Positions 1-8,785 of a stretch of 64,000 nt of DNA are shown here, piece after piece. The first letter of the stretch is position 1, and each line of letters starts with the position of its first letter. Under the pieces are notes generated by a model that saw only the letters and a list, made by a program, of their open reading frames with translations, was not told the DNA's origin and searched no databases. The stretch comes from Spirochaetia bacterium (GTDB taxonomy: Bacteria; Spirochaetota; Spirochaetia; Treponematales; Treponemataceae), in the NCBI GenBank assembly GCA_900767955.1, contig CAAGBC010000031.1, positions 7,104-71,103 of the forward strand, in the 5' to 3' direction. The position numbers were made by a program, and so were the translations under genes.

Positions 1-506
1 ATTTGTATCCAGAAAGTGATTTAGTCGGAAAAAATGCAAAAGCCGAATTTACAGGAATTACATTTGCAGGTAACGGACAAAATCTTGACACTGGTGCAAA
101 AATGGTTCACTTGGCACCAAACACATCTAGTGTAATTAGTACAAAATCAATTTCCAAAGGTGGCGGAATTAGTACATACCGTTCTGCTGTATACATTGGC
201 AAAAAGGCAGAAGGAAGTAAAGCTTCTGTATCATGTCAGTCACTTATGCTTGATAGCGAATCAAGAAGCGACACAATTCCTGCAATGGAAGTTTTAACTG
301 ATAATGTAGATGTTGGCCACGAAGCAAAAATCGGAAGAATTAGTAACGAAGCAATTTTTTATTTAATGTCACGAGGCATTAGCGAAGAAGAAGCTCGTTC
401 AATGATAGTTAGTGGATTTGCAAATCCTGTAAGCAAAGAATTGCCACTTGAATACGCAGTCGAAATGAATAACCTAATTCGTCTTGAAATGAAAGGAACA
501 ATGTAA
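1..506 (+). CDS. sufB: SufB, Fe-S cluster scaffold subunit (3' part only)
   Basis: This is the C-terminal 167 or so residues of SufB, part of the SufBCD scaffold that assembles Fe-S clusters in the cytoplasm. The gene enters from the left edge, so its start lies outside the window. The segment carries the family's C-terminal beta-helix and the ending VGHEAKIGRISNEAIFYLMSRGI, which is closely mirrored in the SufD product that follows. The stop overlaps the SufD start (ATG at 506), which suggests translational coupling in a suf operon. SufC would be expected just upstream, outside the window. Confidence 0.93.
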   Translation, partial: LYPESDLVGKNAKAEFTGITFAGNGQNLDTGAKMVHLAPNTSSVISTKSISKGGGISTYRSAVYIGKKAEGSKASVSCQSLMLDSESRSDTIPAMEVLTDNVDVGHEAKIGRISNEAIFYLMSRGISEEEARSMIVSGFANPVSKELPLEYAVEMNNLIRLEMKGTM

Positions 507-1576
507 TGAAAATAGAAACAACTTTAAATCAAATTCCTTCACTTACATGGAATTGGTTAAAAATGAATCGCGGAGAATTAAAACTTGAAACTTCTCTTGC
601 TGACGAAATAAAAGCTGAAATAACAGGGATTTCTGAACAAATTTCATACGAATATAAAAGTTCTATTGATATTCCAACAATGGAAGAAGGCTTAGGAAAA
701 GAAACTGATTTTATTTTCAATACTAAATCTGAAATACTATATATTTCTAGTACAGAAAATTCCAAAAACAACACACCTGTAATTCTAAAATACGAATTAA
801 AAAATGATTCAAGCGTTGTATCAAAACAAGTGATTCACGCAAAAAAGAATTCTGAAATTACTGTAATTATCATTTCTACTTCAGAAAATAACACTACAGG
901 TTTTGAAGCGATTTCAACAAAATTATTTGCTGAAGAAAATGCTAAAATTAATTTAGTAAAAGTACAACTTTTGGGAAATAATTTTGTTCACCTTGATTCA
1001 ACAAGTTCCGTTTGTAAAGAAAACGCAAACACAACTTTAACACACATTATTCTTGGTGCAAAAGAAACTTTTGTAGGTGTAAAAGGTGATTTACAAGAAT
1101 ACAAATCTAACTTTAATTCAAGTTTGGCATATTTATGTCAGAATGAACAAAAATTAGATATGAATTATGTTGTAAATCATTATGGCAAAAAATCAGAATG
1201 TAAAATGTCTGTAAAAGGAACATTAAAAGATTCTAGTCAAAAAACATACCGCGGAACTATTGATTTTAAAAATGGATGTTCCGGGGCAATCGGAGATGAA
1301 CAAGAAGACACACTTTTGCTTTCTCCAACAGTTGTAAATAAATCACTTCCTGTTATTTTGTGTGACGAAGAAGATGTTTCTGGTGAACACGGAGCTACAA
1401 TCGGAAGACTTAGTGAAGAAGTTTTATTCTATATGAAATCTCGTGGCATTGCTAAAAATGTGGCAGAAAATATTATTGCTCGAGCAAAAATTCAAAGTGA
1501 AGTTTCTTTAATTCCTGATGAACAAACTGTTGAATTAATTCAAAAATATATGGACGGAGTATTTGGTGATGAGTAA
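506..1576 (+). CDS. sufD: SufD, Fe-S cluster assembly protein
   Basis: A protein of 356 residues homologous to SufB over its C-terminal half; the shared segment is EHGATIGRLSEEVLFYMKSRGI near residues 293-315. SufD pairs with SufB and SufC in the SUF scaffold and helps iron entry and cluster assembly. The N-terminal part is divergent, as is usual for SufD. The start overlaps the sufB stop and the stop overlaps the sufS start, so the operon is tightly coupled. The length is slightly short of the usual 400 or so residues. Confidence 0.9.
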   Translation: MKIETTLNQIPSLTWNWLKMNRGELKLETSLADEIKAEITGISEQISYEYKSSIDIPTMEEGLGKETDFIFNTKSEILYISSTENSKNNTPVILKYELKNDSSVVSKQVIHAKKNSEITVIIISTSENNTTGFEAISTKLFAEENAKINLVKVQLLGNNFVHLDSTSSVCKENANTTLTHIILGAKETFVGVKGDLQEYKSNFNSSLAYLCQNEQKLDMNYVVNHYGKKSECKMSVKGTLKDSSQKTYRGTIDFKNGCSGAIGDEQEDTLLLSPTVVNKSLPVILCDEEDVSGEHGATIGRLSEEVLFYMKSRGIAKNVAENIIARAKIQSEVSLIPDEQTVELIQKYMDGVFGDE

Positions 1577-2789
1577 TCTTTATAAAAAGGATTTTCCAAT
1601 TTTTTCAGCAGCAGAAAATAAAGATTTAATTTATTTTGATAATGCAGCTACAACACAACGCCCTATTCAAGTTATTGAAGCCATTGATGATTTTTACAAA
1701 AAAAATAATGCAAACCCATTACGAGGTTTATATGAATTGAGCAACAGAGCAACAGAAGCTTATGAAAATGCTCGCCACACAACAGCACAATTTATTAATG
1801 CAAAAGATTGTGAAATTATTTTTACTCGCAATGCTTCTGAATCATTAAATTTAGTTGCATACACATGGGGAATGGCAAATATAAATCAAGGTGATGAAAT
1901 TGTTGTTTCTATTATGGAACACCATTCAAACATTTTACCTTGGCAAATGCTTTGTCAAACAAAAGGCGCAAAATTAGTTTTTTTGGAATGTGATAAAAAC
2001 ACAGCAGAAATTCCAGAAACTGAATTAAATAAAATAAATGAAAAAACAAAACTTGTGGCAATTACACATGTAAGTAATGTTTTGGGAATAACAAATCCTG
2101 TAAAACAAATTGTAGAAAAAGCTCACAGCGTAGGTGCAATTGCTGTTGTTGACGGAGCTCAAGCTGTTCCTCACATAAAAGTTGATGTAAAAGATTTATG
2201 TGCTGATTTTTACGCATTCAGTGGTCACAAACTTTGTGGGCCAATGGGAATTGGTGTTCTTTACGGAAAAAAATGCCTTCTTGAACAAATGCCTCCATTC
2301 CTTCGTGGTGGAGAAATGATTGAATATGTTACAAGAGATAGTGCAACTTGGGCTGAAGTTCCTCACAAATTTGAAGCTGGAACTGTTAATGCTTCTGGAG
2401 CTGTAGGCTTAGGCGCTGCAATTAAATATATTCAAGAAGTTGGAATTGAAAATATTACAAACCACGATAATGCCCTTGTTTCATATTTAATAGACGGAAT
2501 GAAATCTATTCCTTATGTAAATATTTTAGGAAGTCCAGATTCAAATAAACACTGTGGAATAGTAACTTTCACAATTGATGGTGTTCATCCACATGATATT
2601 GCATCTATTTTGGATACTGAACATGTTGCAATTAGAGCAGGTCATCATTGCGCACAACCATTAGGTGCATATATTGAAGTGCCTGCCACAGCAAGAGCAA
2701 GTTTATATTTTTACAATACAAAAGAAGAAATTGATACTTTTATTAGTAAAGTTTCACAAATCAGAGGATGGATGGGCTATGGAAACTAA
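1569..2789 (+). CDS. sufS: SufS, cysteine desulfurase (class V aminotransferase fold)
   Basis: A PLP enzyme of 406 residues that removes sulfur from L-cysteine for Fe-S assembly. Visible motifs: the cofactor-binding VVDGAQAVPH, the PLP lysine in SGHKLCGP, and the catalytic cysteine in RAGHHCAQPLG near the C-terminus, which is typical of group II (SufS) enzymes. I chose the ATG at 1569, overlapping the sufD stop, over an in-frame TTG at 1563. The partner SufU follows directly, so sulfur is expected to pass from SufS to SufU rather than SufE. Confidence 0.95.
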   Translation: MSNLYKKDFPIFSAAENKDLIYFDNAATTQRPIQVIEAIDDFYKKNNANPLRGLYELSNRATEAYENARHTTAQFINAKDCEIIFTRNASESLNLVAYTWGMANINQGDEIVVSIMEHHSNILPWQMLCQTKGAKLVFLECDKNTAEIPETELNKINEKTKLVAITHVSNVLGITNPVKQIVEKAHSVGAIAVVDGAQAVPHIKVDVKDLCADFYAFSGHKLCGPMGIGVLYGKKCLLEQMPPFLRGGEMIEYVTRDSATWAEVPHKFEAGTVNASGAVGLGAAIKYIQEVGIENITNHDNALVSYLIDGMKSIPYVNILGSPDSNKHCGIVTFTIDGVHPHDIASILDTEHVAIRAGHHCAQPLGAYIEVPATARASLYFYNTKEEIDTFISKVSQIRGWMGYGN

Positions 2790-3246
2790 AGAATTATACA
2801 GAGAAATCTTAAACGAACATAATTTAAATCCAACACACAAAAAAGAAATGTCTGATGCTGATTTTTCTTTAAACGGAGTAAATCCTAGTTGTGGTGATAA
2901 TATTACACTCAACTTAAAAATAAACTCTGAAGGAATTATCACAGACGGTTCTTTTACTGGTTCAGGATGTGCTGTATCACAGGCTTCTTGCGATATGATG
3001 CTTGATTTAATTATTGGTAAATCAAAAGAAGAAGCAGAAAAATTAAACGATGTTTTTATGAGCATGATAAAAGGAGAAGCTTCTGAAGAAGCAATCGAAG
3101 AACTTGATGAAGCTGCTGCCCTTCAAGATATTGCACACATGCCTGCTCGCGTAAAATGTGCAGTTTTAGGCTGGCGCACAATGAAAGAAATGTTTTCTAC
3201 AAATTCATCTTGTTCTTCTTGTGGAAATCCTAATTGCTGTAAATAA
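2779..3246 (+). CDS. sufU: SufU, Zn-dependent sulfur acceptor/transfer protein
   Basis: A protein of 155 residues. The ATG at 2779 overlaps the sufS stop by 11 nt; an upstream in-frame extension inside sufS is rejected. It shows the three SufU cysteines: CGDN near residue 40, SGCAVSQASCD near 65-75, and RVKCAVLGW near 133. SufU accepts persulfide from SufS by zinc-ligand exchange and passes it to the SufBCD scaffold. Odd: the C-terminus ends in a short Cys-rich tail (SCSSCGNPNCCK) beyond the usual fold. The gene ends the operon and converges on the next gene with only 5 nt between, with no clear terminator. Confidence 0.93.
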   Translation: METKELYREILNEHNLNPTHKKEMSDADFSLNGVNPSCGDNITLNLKINSEGIITDGSFTGSGCAVSQASCDMMLDLIIGKSKEEAEKLNDVFMSMIKGEASEEAIEELDEAAALQDIAHMPARVKCAVLGWRTMKEMFSTNSSCSSCGNPNCCK

Positions 3247-3251
3247 AATTG

Positions 3252-4169
3252 TTATTTAGGAATTTTATTATAAAAATCATCGATGGAAATAACAGTCAAA
3301 TTATCTTTTTTCATTTTTTCTATTAATTCTGGAGTAATTTGACTGTCATCCATAATAATTGTTCCATTCTTTTGCAAACGCTTAACTAACATTCCACCGT
3401 GTTTGTACAAAAGTTGGGCAATATCATAAGACAAATCTACATCATTAAAAATTTTAAATCCAAAAGTATAACTTCCAGAAAAAGATTTTGAATAAGGACA
3501 TTTAGATTTTTTACCATATAAATCTTTAATTTTTGCACCAACTTCATCGTTGTGGCGTTTTAATTCCCTTTGTTCAGCATATTTTTCAACAGACAAATGA
3601 GATTCACGATTTTTTTCTAATATTTCTTCAATCGATAAATTATGTTTTTTGCAAAGTTCCTGTAACACAAGCATTGTCATCATTGCATCATCACAACTTT
3701 TATGAGCAACTAATTTATCAGTTTTGATATTAAAATATTCGCCCCATTCATGAAGTTTTTTTGTTTTGCCTTCTAACTTTTCTAAAATTTTTGCCACATC
3801 ATAAGTTGCAAAATTAAAAACAGGCAAATCGTATCGTTCACAAGCGGTAACCACAAAACCTAAATCATTTTTAGAACTAAATCCAATAACTTTTCTAGAA
3901 GGAGCAGTCATTAAATTTTTTACACCTTTGTAATAATCAGGAAAAGGATGTTGCATTCTAAAATAATCTTTTGAATATGCCAAAGAACAACCATTTTTAT
4001 TTGAAAATAAATACCAATCAAATTCAGTTTCTGGATTCATAACTAAATCTTGTGAATCAAGAATATTAAAATCTGCATCTGTCAAAACATATCCAAAGGA
4101 ACACATTTTTCCTTCGCTATTAAAACAGTTTGCACATTCGATATCAAAAAATAAATATGAATTATCCAT
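3252..4169 (-). CDS. DnaQ-like 3'-5' exonuclease with a BRCT-like C-terminus
   Basis: A protein of 305 residues. The N-terminus begins YLFFDIECAN, the first acidic pair (DxE) of the DEDD exonuclease fold, and the third/fourth motif HKSCDDA lies near residues 155-161, giving a DEDDh-type site. The family trims 3' ends of DNA or RNA. Residues of about 225-300 read like a BRCT domain (an FSGS start, a GGMLVKRL glycine pair, then a late strand before DDFYNKI). The link between the two parts is basic. The ATG is preceded by AGGA. The substrate cannot be told from sequence; a repair or proofreading role is an inference. Confidence 0.75.
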   Translation of the reverse strand: MDNSYLFFDIECANCFNSEGKMCSFGYVLTDADFNILDSQDLVMNPETEFDWYLFSNKNGCSLAYSKDYFRMQHPFPDYYKGVKNLMTAPSRKVIGFSSKNDLGFVVTACERYDLPVFNFATYDVAKILEKLEGKTKKLHEWGEYFNIKTDKLVAHKSCDDAMMTMLVLQELCKKHNLSIEEILEKNRESHLSVEKYAEQRELKRHNDEVGAKIKDLYGKKSKCPYSKSFSGSYTFGFKIFNDVDLSYDIAQLLYKHGGMLVKRLQKNGTIIMDDSQITPELIEKMKKDNLTVISIDDFYNKIPK

Positions 4170-4196
4170 AAATCCTATCCTTTAATTATTTATAAA

Positions 4197-4904
4197 TCAT
4201 TTATATAGAAGAAAAATTGCAGGAATTTTATCTATTTCTGGAAGTTTTGCTTTATTCCATTCTGCAATAGTTTTTGTTTGAATAAATTCTTGAGGGCAAG
4301 TAATTCCACTTGCAATACAAAGTTTTGTATTTGGTTTACAAGTTTTTAAGATTCCTTCCACCATTCTGGAATTTCTGTAAGGAGTTTCTATAAAAATTTG
4401 AGTTTGATTTTCTTTATAAATTTTATTTTCCAATTGTTTTAATTTTGAAACTCGTTCAGCAGGTTTTGCAGGCAAATATCCATTAAAAGCAAAAGATTGA
4501 CCATTAAAACCACTAGCCATAATAGCCATAAGAATTGAAGAAGGCCCAACTAAAGGAACTACTTTTATTTTTTTGCGTTGAGCCATTGCAACAATATCTG
4601 CACCTGGGTCTGCAATTGCAGGACAACCTGCTTCTGAAATAACACCCATGGAATGACCTTCTAACAATGGGTCTAAATAATTTCCAATAGAATTTAATTT
4701 AGTATGTTCATTTAATTCATAAAAAATCAAACTATCAATATCAATTTCATTACTTACTTTTTTTAAAAAACGAATTGCAGAACGCAAATTTTCTACAATA
4801 AAATATTTTATTTGCAAAATAATTTCTTTGTTATATTCAGGCAAAACTTGACTTAATGGTGTGTCGCCCAAAGTAACAGGAATTAAATAAAGAGCCTTTT
4901 CCAT
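4197..4904 (-). CDS. RsmI-family SAM-dependent methyltransferase (tetrapyrrole methylase fold)
   Basis: A protein of 235 residues of the family of RsmI, which 2'-O-methylates C1402 of 16S rRNA. Visible: an N-terminal LYLIPVTLGDTPLSQVLP, the family motif SEAGCPAIADPGADIV near residues 88-104, and the LVGPSSILMAIMASG segment. It is somewhat short and the start differs from canonical RsmI (IPV rather than TPIGN), so it may be the RsmI-like paralogue found in several bacterial groups. I chose ATG 4904, which opens the fold directly. No Shine-Dalgarno sequence is visible before it. Confidence 0.8.
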   Translation of the reverse strand: MEKALYLIPVTLGDTPLSQVLPEYNKEIILQIKYFIVENLRSAIRFLKKVSNEIDIDSLIFYELNEHTKLNSIGNYLDPLLEGHSMGVISEAGCPAIADPGADIVAMAQRKKIKVVPLVGPSSILMAIMASGFNGQSFAFNGYLPAKPAERVSKLKQLENKIYKENQTQIFIETPYRNSRMVEGILKTCKPNTKLCIASGITCPQEFIQTKTIAEWNKAKLPEIDKIPAIFLLYK

Positions 4905-5015
4905 ACAAAATACAGTAATAAAAAAAACAGATTGGTGCAATAGAAAGAATATTAAACAATAAGTTAATTTTTATGTATTATATGGAATTAATTCAAAAAT
5001 TTGTGATTTTTTTTA

Positions 5016-5044
5016 ATGACAATTCTGCATAGATTTTTTATATT
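5016..5044 (+). promoter_or_regulatory. Sigma-70-type promoter for hflKC
   Basis: ATGACA at 5016-5021 and TATATT at 5039-5044, separated by 17 bp, each 5/6 to consensus. The start of hflK lies 44 nt further on, with an AGGA ribosome site near 5078. Confidence 0.5.
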
Positions 5045-5087
5045 TATATAACACAATATTTTATTTTTAAACAAAACAGGAACAAAA

Positions 5088-6059
5088 ATGAAAGGACAAA
5101 ATAAAGTAAAAAAAATTTTTAAACCAACTAATTTAATTTTTATTCTTATAGCAATTTTTGCAATAAGCGTAATCAGCACAAGTTTTTTTATCGTAGATGA
5201 AACAGAACAATCTGTTATAACAAGATTTGGAAAATACAATAAAACTGTAGGTCCAGGATTACAATTTAAATTACCATACGGAATCGACAAAAATTACAAT
5301 ATTCCAGTAAAAGTTATTCAAACTGAACAATTTGGATTTAAAACAATAAAAGCTGGAAGAGAAAACGAATATAGAAATAATATTTCATCAGAATCAACAA
5401 TGCTAACAGGAGATTTAAACATTATTGATATTGAATGGATTATTCAGTACAGAATTGTTGACCCAATGCAATGGCTTTTTAATGTTATGGAAAAACGCCA
5501 AACAATTAGAGACATTTCTCGTTCTGTAATCAATTCTTTAGTTGGTGACAGAGCAATTTTGGATATAATGAGTTCAGAGCGCTCTACAATCGAAAATCTA
5601 GCCCTTGATATGATGAATGAAAATTTCAAAGAACTTGGACTTGGAATTAATGTAATTACAGTAAAACTTCAAAACATAGTTCCACCTGTAGGAGTTCAAG
5701 ACGCATTTGAAGATGTAAATAAAGCAATTCAAGATATGAACAGATTCATAAACGAAGGAAAAGAAGCATACAATTCACAAATTCCAAAAACACAAGGTGA
5801 AGCAGATAAACAAATTCAAATAGCACAAGGATACGCTGCAGAAAGAGTTAACAAAGCAAAAGGTGATGTTGCAAGATTTAATTCAGTTTATGAAGAATAC
5901 AAACGAGCTCCAAAAGTAACAAAAGACAGAATTTATTTGGAAACTATGGAAGAAATATTTAGTTCAGAACAAAAACCTGTTTTAATCGACGGAAAATTAG
6001 AAAACATTCTTCCATTAAAAAATCTTTCAGAAAACAAATCAAACACAACTAAAAACTAA
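5088..6059 (+). CDS. hflK: HflK-like SPFH/prohibitin membrane protein
   Basis: A protein of 323 residues with one N-terminal membrane span (about residues 14-36), then an SPFH domain beginning FIVDETEQSVITRFGKY. A long helical region rich in Ala, Glu and Lys follows (about 215-275). HflK and HflC form a large membrane ring around FtsH and modulate its proteolysis; that is family knowledge, and ftsH is not in this window. The gene pairs with hflC 21 nt downstream. The Gly-rich N-terminal arm of proteobacterial HflK is absent. Confidence 0.85.
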   Translation: MKGQNKVKKIFKPTNLIFILIAIFAISVISTSFFIVDETEQSVITRFGKYNKTVGPGLQFKLPYGIDKNYNIPVKVIQTEQFGFKTIKAGRENEYRNNISSESTMLTGDLNIIDIEWIIQYRIVDPMQWLFNVMEKRQTIRDISRSVINSLVGDRAILDIMSSERSTIENLALDMMNENFKELGLGINVITVKLQNIVPPVGVQDAFEDVNKAIQDMNRFINEGKEAYNSQIPKTQGEADKQIQIAQGYAAERVNKAKGDVARFNSVYEEYKRAPKVTKDRIYLETMEEIFSSEQKPVLIDGKLENILPLKNLSENKSNTTKN

Positions 6060-6080
6060 CAACTTAAATAGGAAAAATAT

Positions 6081-7067
6081 ATGACAAAGTCTGTAAAAAA
6101 AATAATAACTACTTCAATTATAATTATTGCACTTGCAATTGTTTTTGTTTTAATGGGTCCTTTTTATATAATTAACGAAGGACAACAAGCTGTTATTACA
6201 AGATTCGGGGGAATTGTTAATACACATACACAAGCAGGTTTGTATTTTAAAATTCCATTTATTGACCAAGTAATAATGTATCCAAAATTGATTTTATCAC
6301 TTGATGGTGATTCACAAAGAATTCCTACAAAAGAAAATCAATTTATCATAGTTGATACAACAAGCCGCTGGCAAATTTCTGATCCTGCAAAATTTTATCA
6401 AAGCTTCAAAACACTTGATAACGCATACAACAAATTAAGCGACATTATTGATTCTTCCACAAGAACTGTAATTACACAAAATCGCTTAAGCGAAATTGTT
6501 CGTAGTTCCAACATAATTAATGAACGAAACAACACAGATGACCAGTCTAAAGATGAAGAAACAAAAGAAATTGAATCATTAGTAAATGTTAATACAACAA
6601 ATGAATCAGTTCAAAAAGGTAGAAACGAATTATGCAAAATTATGACATCAGAAGCAAATAAACTTGTTCCTGAATACGGAATTACATTAATTGATATAGT
6701 TCCTCGTCAAATTAAATATTCTGATGAATTAACAGAATCTGTTTACAACAGAATGATAAAAGAGCGTAATCAAATTGCACAAGCTTACCGTTCTCGTGGT
6801 GAAGGAAAAAAAGCTGAATGGATGGGTAAACTTGAAAATGAAAAACGCAAAATTGAATCAGAAGCATACAAAACTGCAGAAGAAATAAAAGGAAGTGCTG
6901 ACGCAGAAGCTGCAAGAATTTACGCAAACGCATATAACAAAGACCCAGAATTCTATAATTTCTGGAAAAGTATGGAATCTTACAAAAAAACATTAAAAGA
7001 ATACGATGCAACTTACAGCACAAATATGGATTATTTTAAATATTTATATTCTGCACAAGGAAACTAA
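6081..7067 (+). CDS. hflC: HflC-like SPFH/prohibitin membrane protein
   Basis: A protein of 328 residues: a membrane span at about residues 8-30, an SPFH domain starting INEGQQAVITRFGGIV, and the C-terminal helical segment typical of HflC (RSRGEGKKAEWMGKLENEK, then repeated Ala/Glu heptads and ADAEAARIYANAYNKDPEFY). It has an acidic, Asn/Thr-rich insertion at about residues 150-175 (DDQSKDEETKEIES). It is the expected partner of the hflK product just upstream. The next gene begins 3 nt after its stop. Confidence 0.88.
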   Translation: MTKSVKKIITTSIIIIALAIVFVLMGPFYIINEGQQAVITRFGGIVNTHTQAGLYFKIPFIDQVIMYPKLILSLDGDSQRIPTKENQFIIVDTTSRWQISDPAKFYQSFKTLDNAYNKLSDIIDSSTRTVITQNRLSEIVRSSNIINERNNTDDQSKDEETKEIESLVNVNTTNESVQKGRNELCKIMTSEANKLVPEYGITLIDIVPRQIKYSDELTESVYNRMIKERNQIAQAYRSRGEGKKAEWMGKLENEKRKIESEAYKTAEEIKGSADAEAARIYANAYNKDPEFYNFWKSMESYKKTLKEYDATYSTNMDYFKYLYSAQGN

Positions 7068-7070
7068 ACA

Positions 7071-8648
7071 ATGAAAAAAATTGCACACGCAAAAGACGGA
7101 ATCGTTTATGTAAATTCAGGTTTAAATGAAATTATGTTTGCAAAAACAAAATTCACAACTTTAATGAAGGAACCTGGATTTATATATAAAAATCAAGAAT
7201 TTATTCCATGGACTTTTGATTACACAGAAACACAAAATGAACAAGTTTATTTTTGCGGAAAAGATTTTGATGGAAAGACTGCCTATGAATATTTAAATAC
7301 AGGAAAATCAAAAGACAAAAAAAATTTGATTCTAAAAATCTGTGAAGCATATACTTTGGCAGAAAAACAAGGTATTGCAATTCCTGTAATTAGTCCTCAC
7401 GGAATTTTATACGATGGCACATCATTGCTGTTTCTTCCAGAAAAAACATTTGACCGCTCTTGTGCAAATTTTGGAAAAGAAGAATATGAATATATAGAAA
7501 ATTGCTGGCGGGATTCTGCCGCTGAACAAAAAGAATCATTACAATACGCAAGAGCTGTTCTTGCATATTACGGATTAACAGAAGAACTTCCCTACCCTGC
7601 AAATCCTAATTTTGATAATGCAATTAACATTAGTGATAGAAATTTTGTTCCAATTGAATATTGTGTAAACGGAATAAACAAAGATTTTGCACAAATAATT
7701 AATACTGCTTTGTCTGGAATTTATTGTGAAAAAGAATTTCCAATAGATACATTCAAAAATGAATTATTTATGACAAAAAAAAGACCAACAGCAATTGCAA
7801 AAAAGGAATTTGACAACGCCAGAAAAAAATACATTCAGAAAAAAGAAAAAAAACTAAAAAGAGAAAGAGCTTTTAGAAGAAATTTTTCTACTTTTGTAGG
7901 TTTTGCAGCAATTGCAGTTTTAATTTTTATTTGTGCAACAGCAATTATTAACGAAAATGGCAAAAAGCCAAGTGTTATTGGATTAAAATCTTCTGAAGTT
8001 ACAAAAATCTTTTATTCTGGAATTCACAATATGGATACAGATAAATTACTTGTATCTGCAAAAAACTGTCCAGAAGCACAAAGATATATTTCACAAATTC
8101 CACAGATTTATGTTACTTCTCAAATGCGTACTGCATACAATTTTGAATCAGGACTTTCAACACCAGAAAACTGGTTATTATTGCCACCTGATACAACAAA
8201 AGCTTATTCCCATGTAATTTATGGACTTACACAATTCAAAATTAACGAAACACCTTCCACTTTAAATATTAAAATGCCAACAAGAAAAAATCATTCAGAA
8301 AAACTTGTTAAAGAAGACGGTGAAATATTAAAAATCACAAGTGAAAAAAATCACAAAGTGGAATATTACTTAGTTCATACAGTAGACAACATGATAGAAA
8401 TAGAAAAACACACTGATTTTGTATCATTGCGTTGGGAAAAGAACAAATGGCAAATTATAAAACTAGACCAAGTTTCTTACACAGAAAAACTTTCTCCTAC
8501 TGTTTTCCAAAAAGATTACAAAGCAGCCATTGAAGAACATAATTCTATTGAAAAAGCTGTAGATTCCTTAAGAAAAAAATATCCATGGCTTCCTTATCAA
8601 CAATCAATTGATGAAGAAGATGAACGATTAAAAAAACAAGGATTTTAA
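7071..8648 (+). CDS. Unknown single-span membrane protein co-transcribed with hflKC
   Basis: A protein of 525 residues that I do not recognise. The cytoplasmic N-terminal part (1-270) has a faint protein-kinase-like pattern: a helix before SPHGILYDGTSLLFLPEK (about 108-125) resembles the catalytic-loop region of a kinase, but no catalytic HRD or DFG is present, so at most it would be a pseudokinase. A very basic stretch (KKYIQKKEKKLKRERAFRR) precedes one membrane span at about 275-293. The rest (about 295-525) would lie outside the cytoplasm. The 3-nt gap to hflC implies co-expression and perhaps a role in the same membrane complex. Confidence 0.7.
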   Translation: MKKIAHAKDGIVYVNSGLNEIMFAKTKFTTLMKEPGFIYKNQEFIPWTFDYTETQNEQVYFCGKDFDGKTAYEYLNTGKSKDKKNLILKICEAYTLAEKQGIAIPVISPHGILYDGTSLLFLPEKTFDRSCANFGKEEYEYIENCWRDSAAEQKESLQYARAVLAYYGLTEELPYPANPNFDNAINISDRNFVPIEYCVNGINKDFAQIINTALSGIYCEKEFPIDTFKNELFMTKKRPTAIAKKEFDNARKKYIQKKEKKLKRERAFRRNFSTFVGFAAIAVLIFICATAIINENGKKPSVIGLKSSEVTKIFYSGIHNMDTDKLLVSAKNCPEAQRYISQIPQIYVTSQMRTAYNFESGLSTPENWLLLPPDTTKAYSHVIYGLTQFKINETPSTLNIKMPTRKNHSEKLVKEDGEILKITSEKNHKVEYYLVHTVDNMIEIEKHTDFVSLRWEKNKWQIIKLDQVSYTEKLSPTVFQKDYKAAIEEHNSIEKAVDSLRKKYPWLPYQQSIDEEDERLKKQGF

Positions 8649-8692
8649 TTGTAAATCAGCAAACTTTTTACAGCAGAATTGACACTTTTTGA

Positions 8693-8715
8693 ATTTATGT
8701 CATATTGACATAAAT
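8693..8715. promoter_or_regulatory. Perfect 10-bp inverted repeat overlapping the -35 box (candidate operator)
   Basis: The arms ATTTATGTCA (8693-8702) and TGACATAAAT (8706-8715) are separated by TAT. The right arm contains the TTGACA -35 box of the promoter for the downstream carboxyltransferase gene, so a dimeric repressor bound here would block transcription. It does not match a regulator consensus that I know. Confidence 0.55.
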
Positions 8716-8733
8716 AATTGGTTTATGTATCAT
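8705..8733 (+). promoter_or_regulatory. Strong sigma-70-type promoter for the carboxyltransferase gene
   Basis: TTGACA at 8705-8710, a 17-bp spacer, then TATCAT (5/6) at 8728-8733. A ribosome site GGGGG at 8774-8778 precedes the ATG at 8786. A second TTGACA at 8679-8684 lacks a good -10. Confidence 0.7.
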
Positions 8734-8785
8734 AAAATTATGCAATAGTGCATTAATAAAAAGAAAATTACCCGGGGGATTTCTT

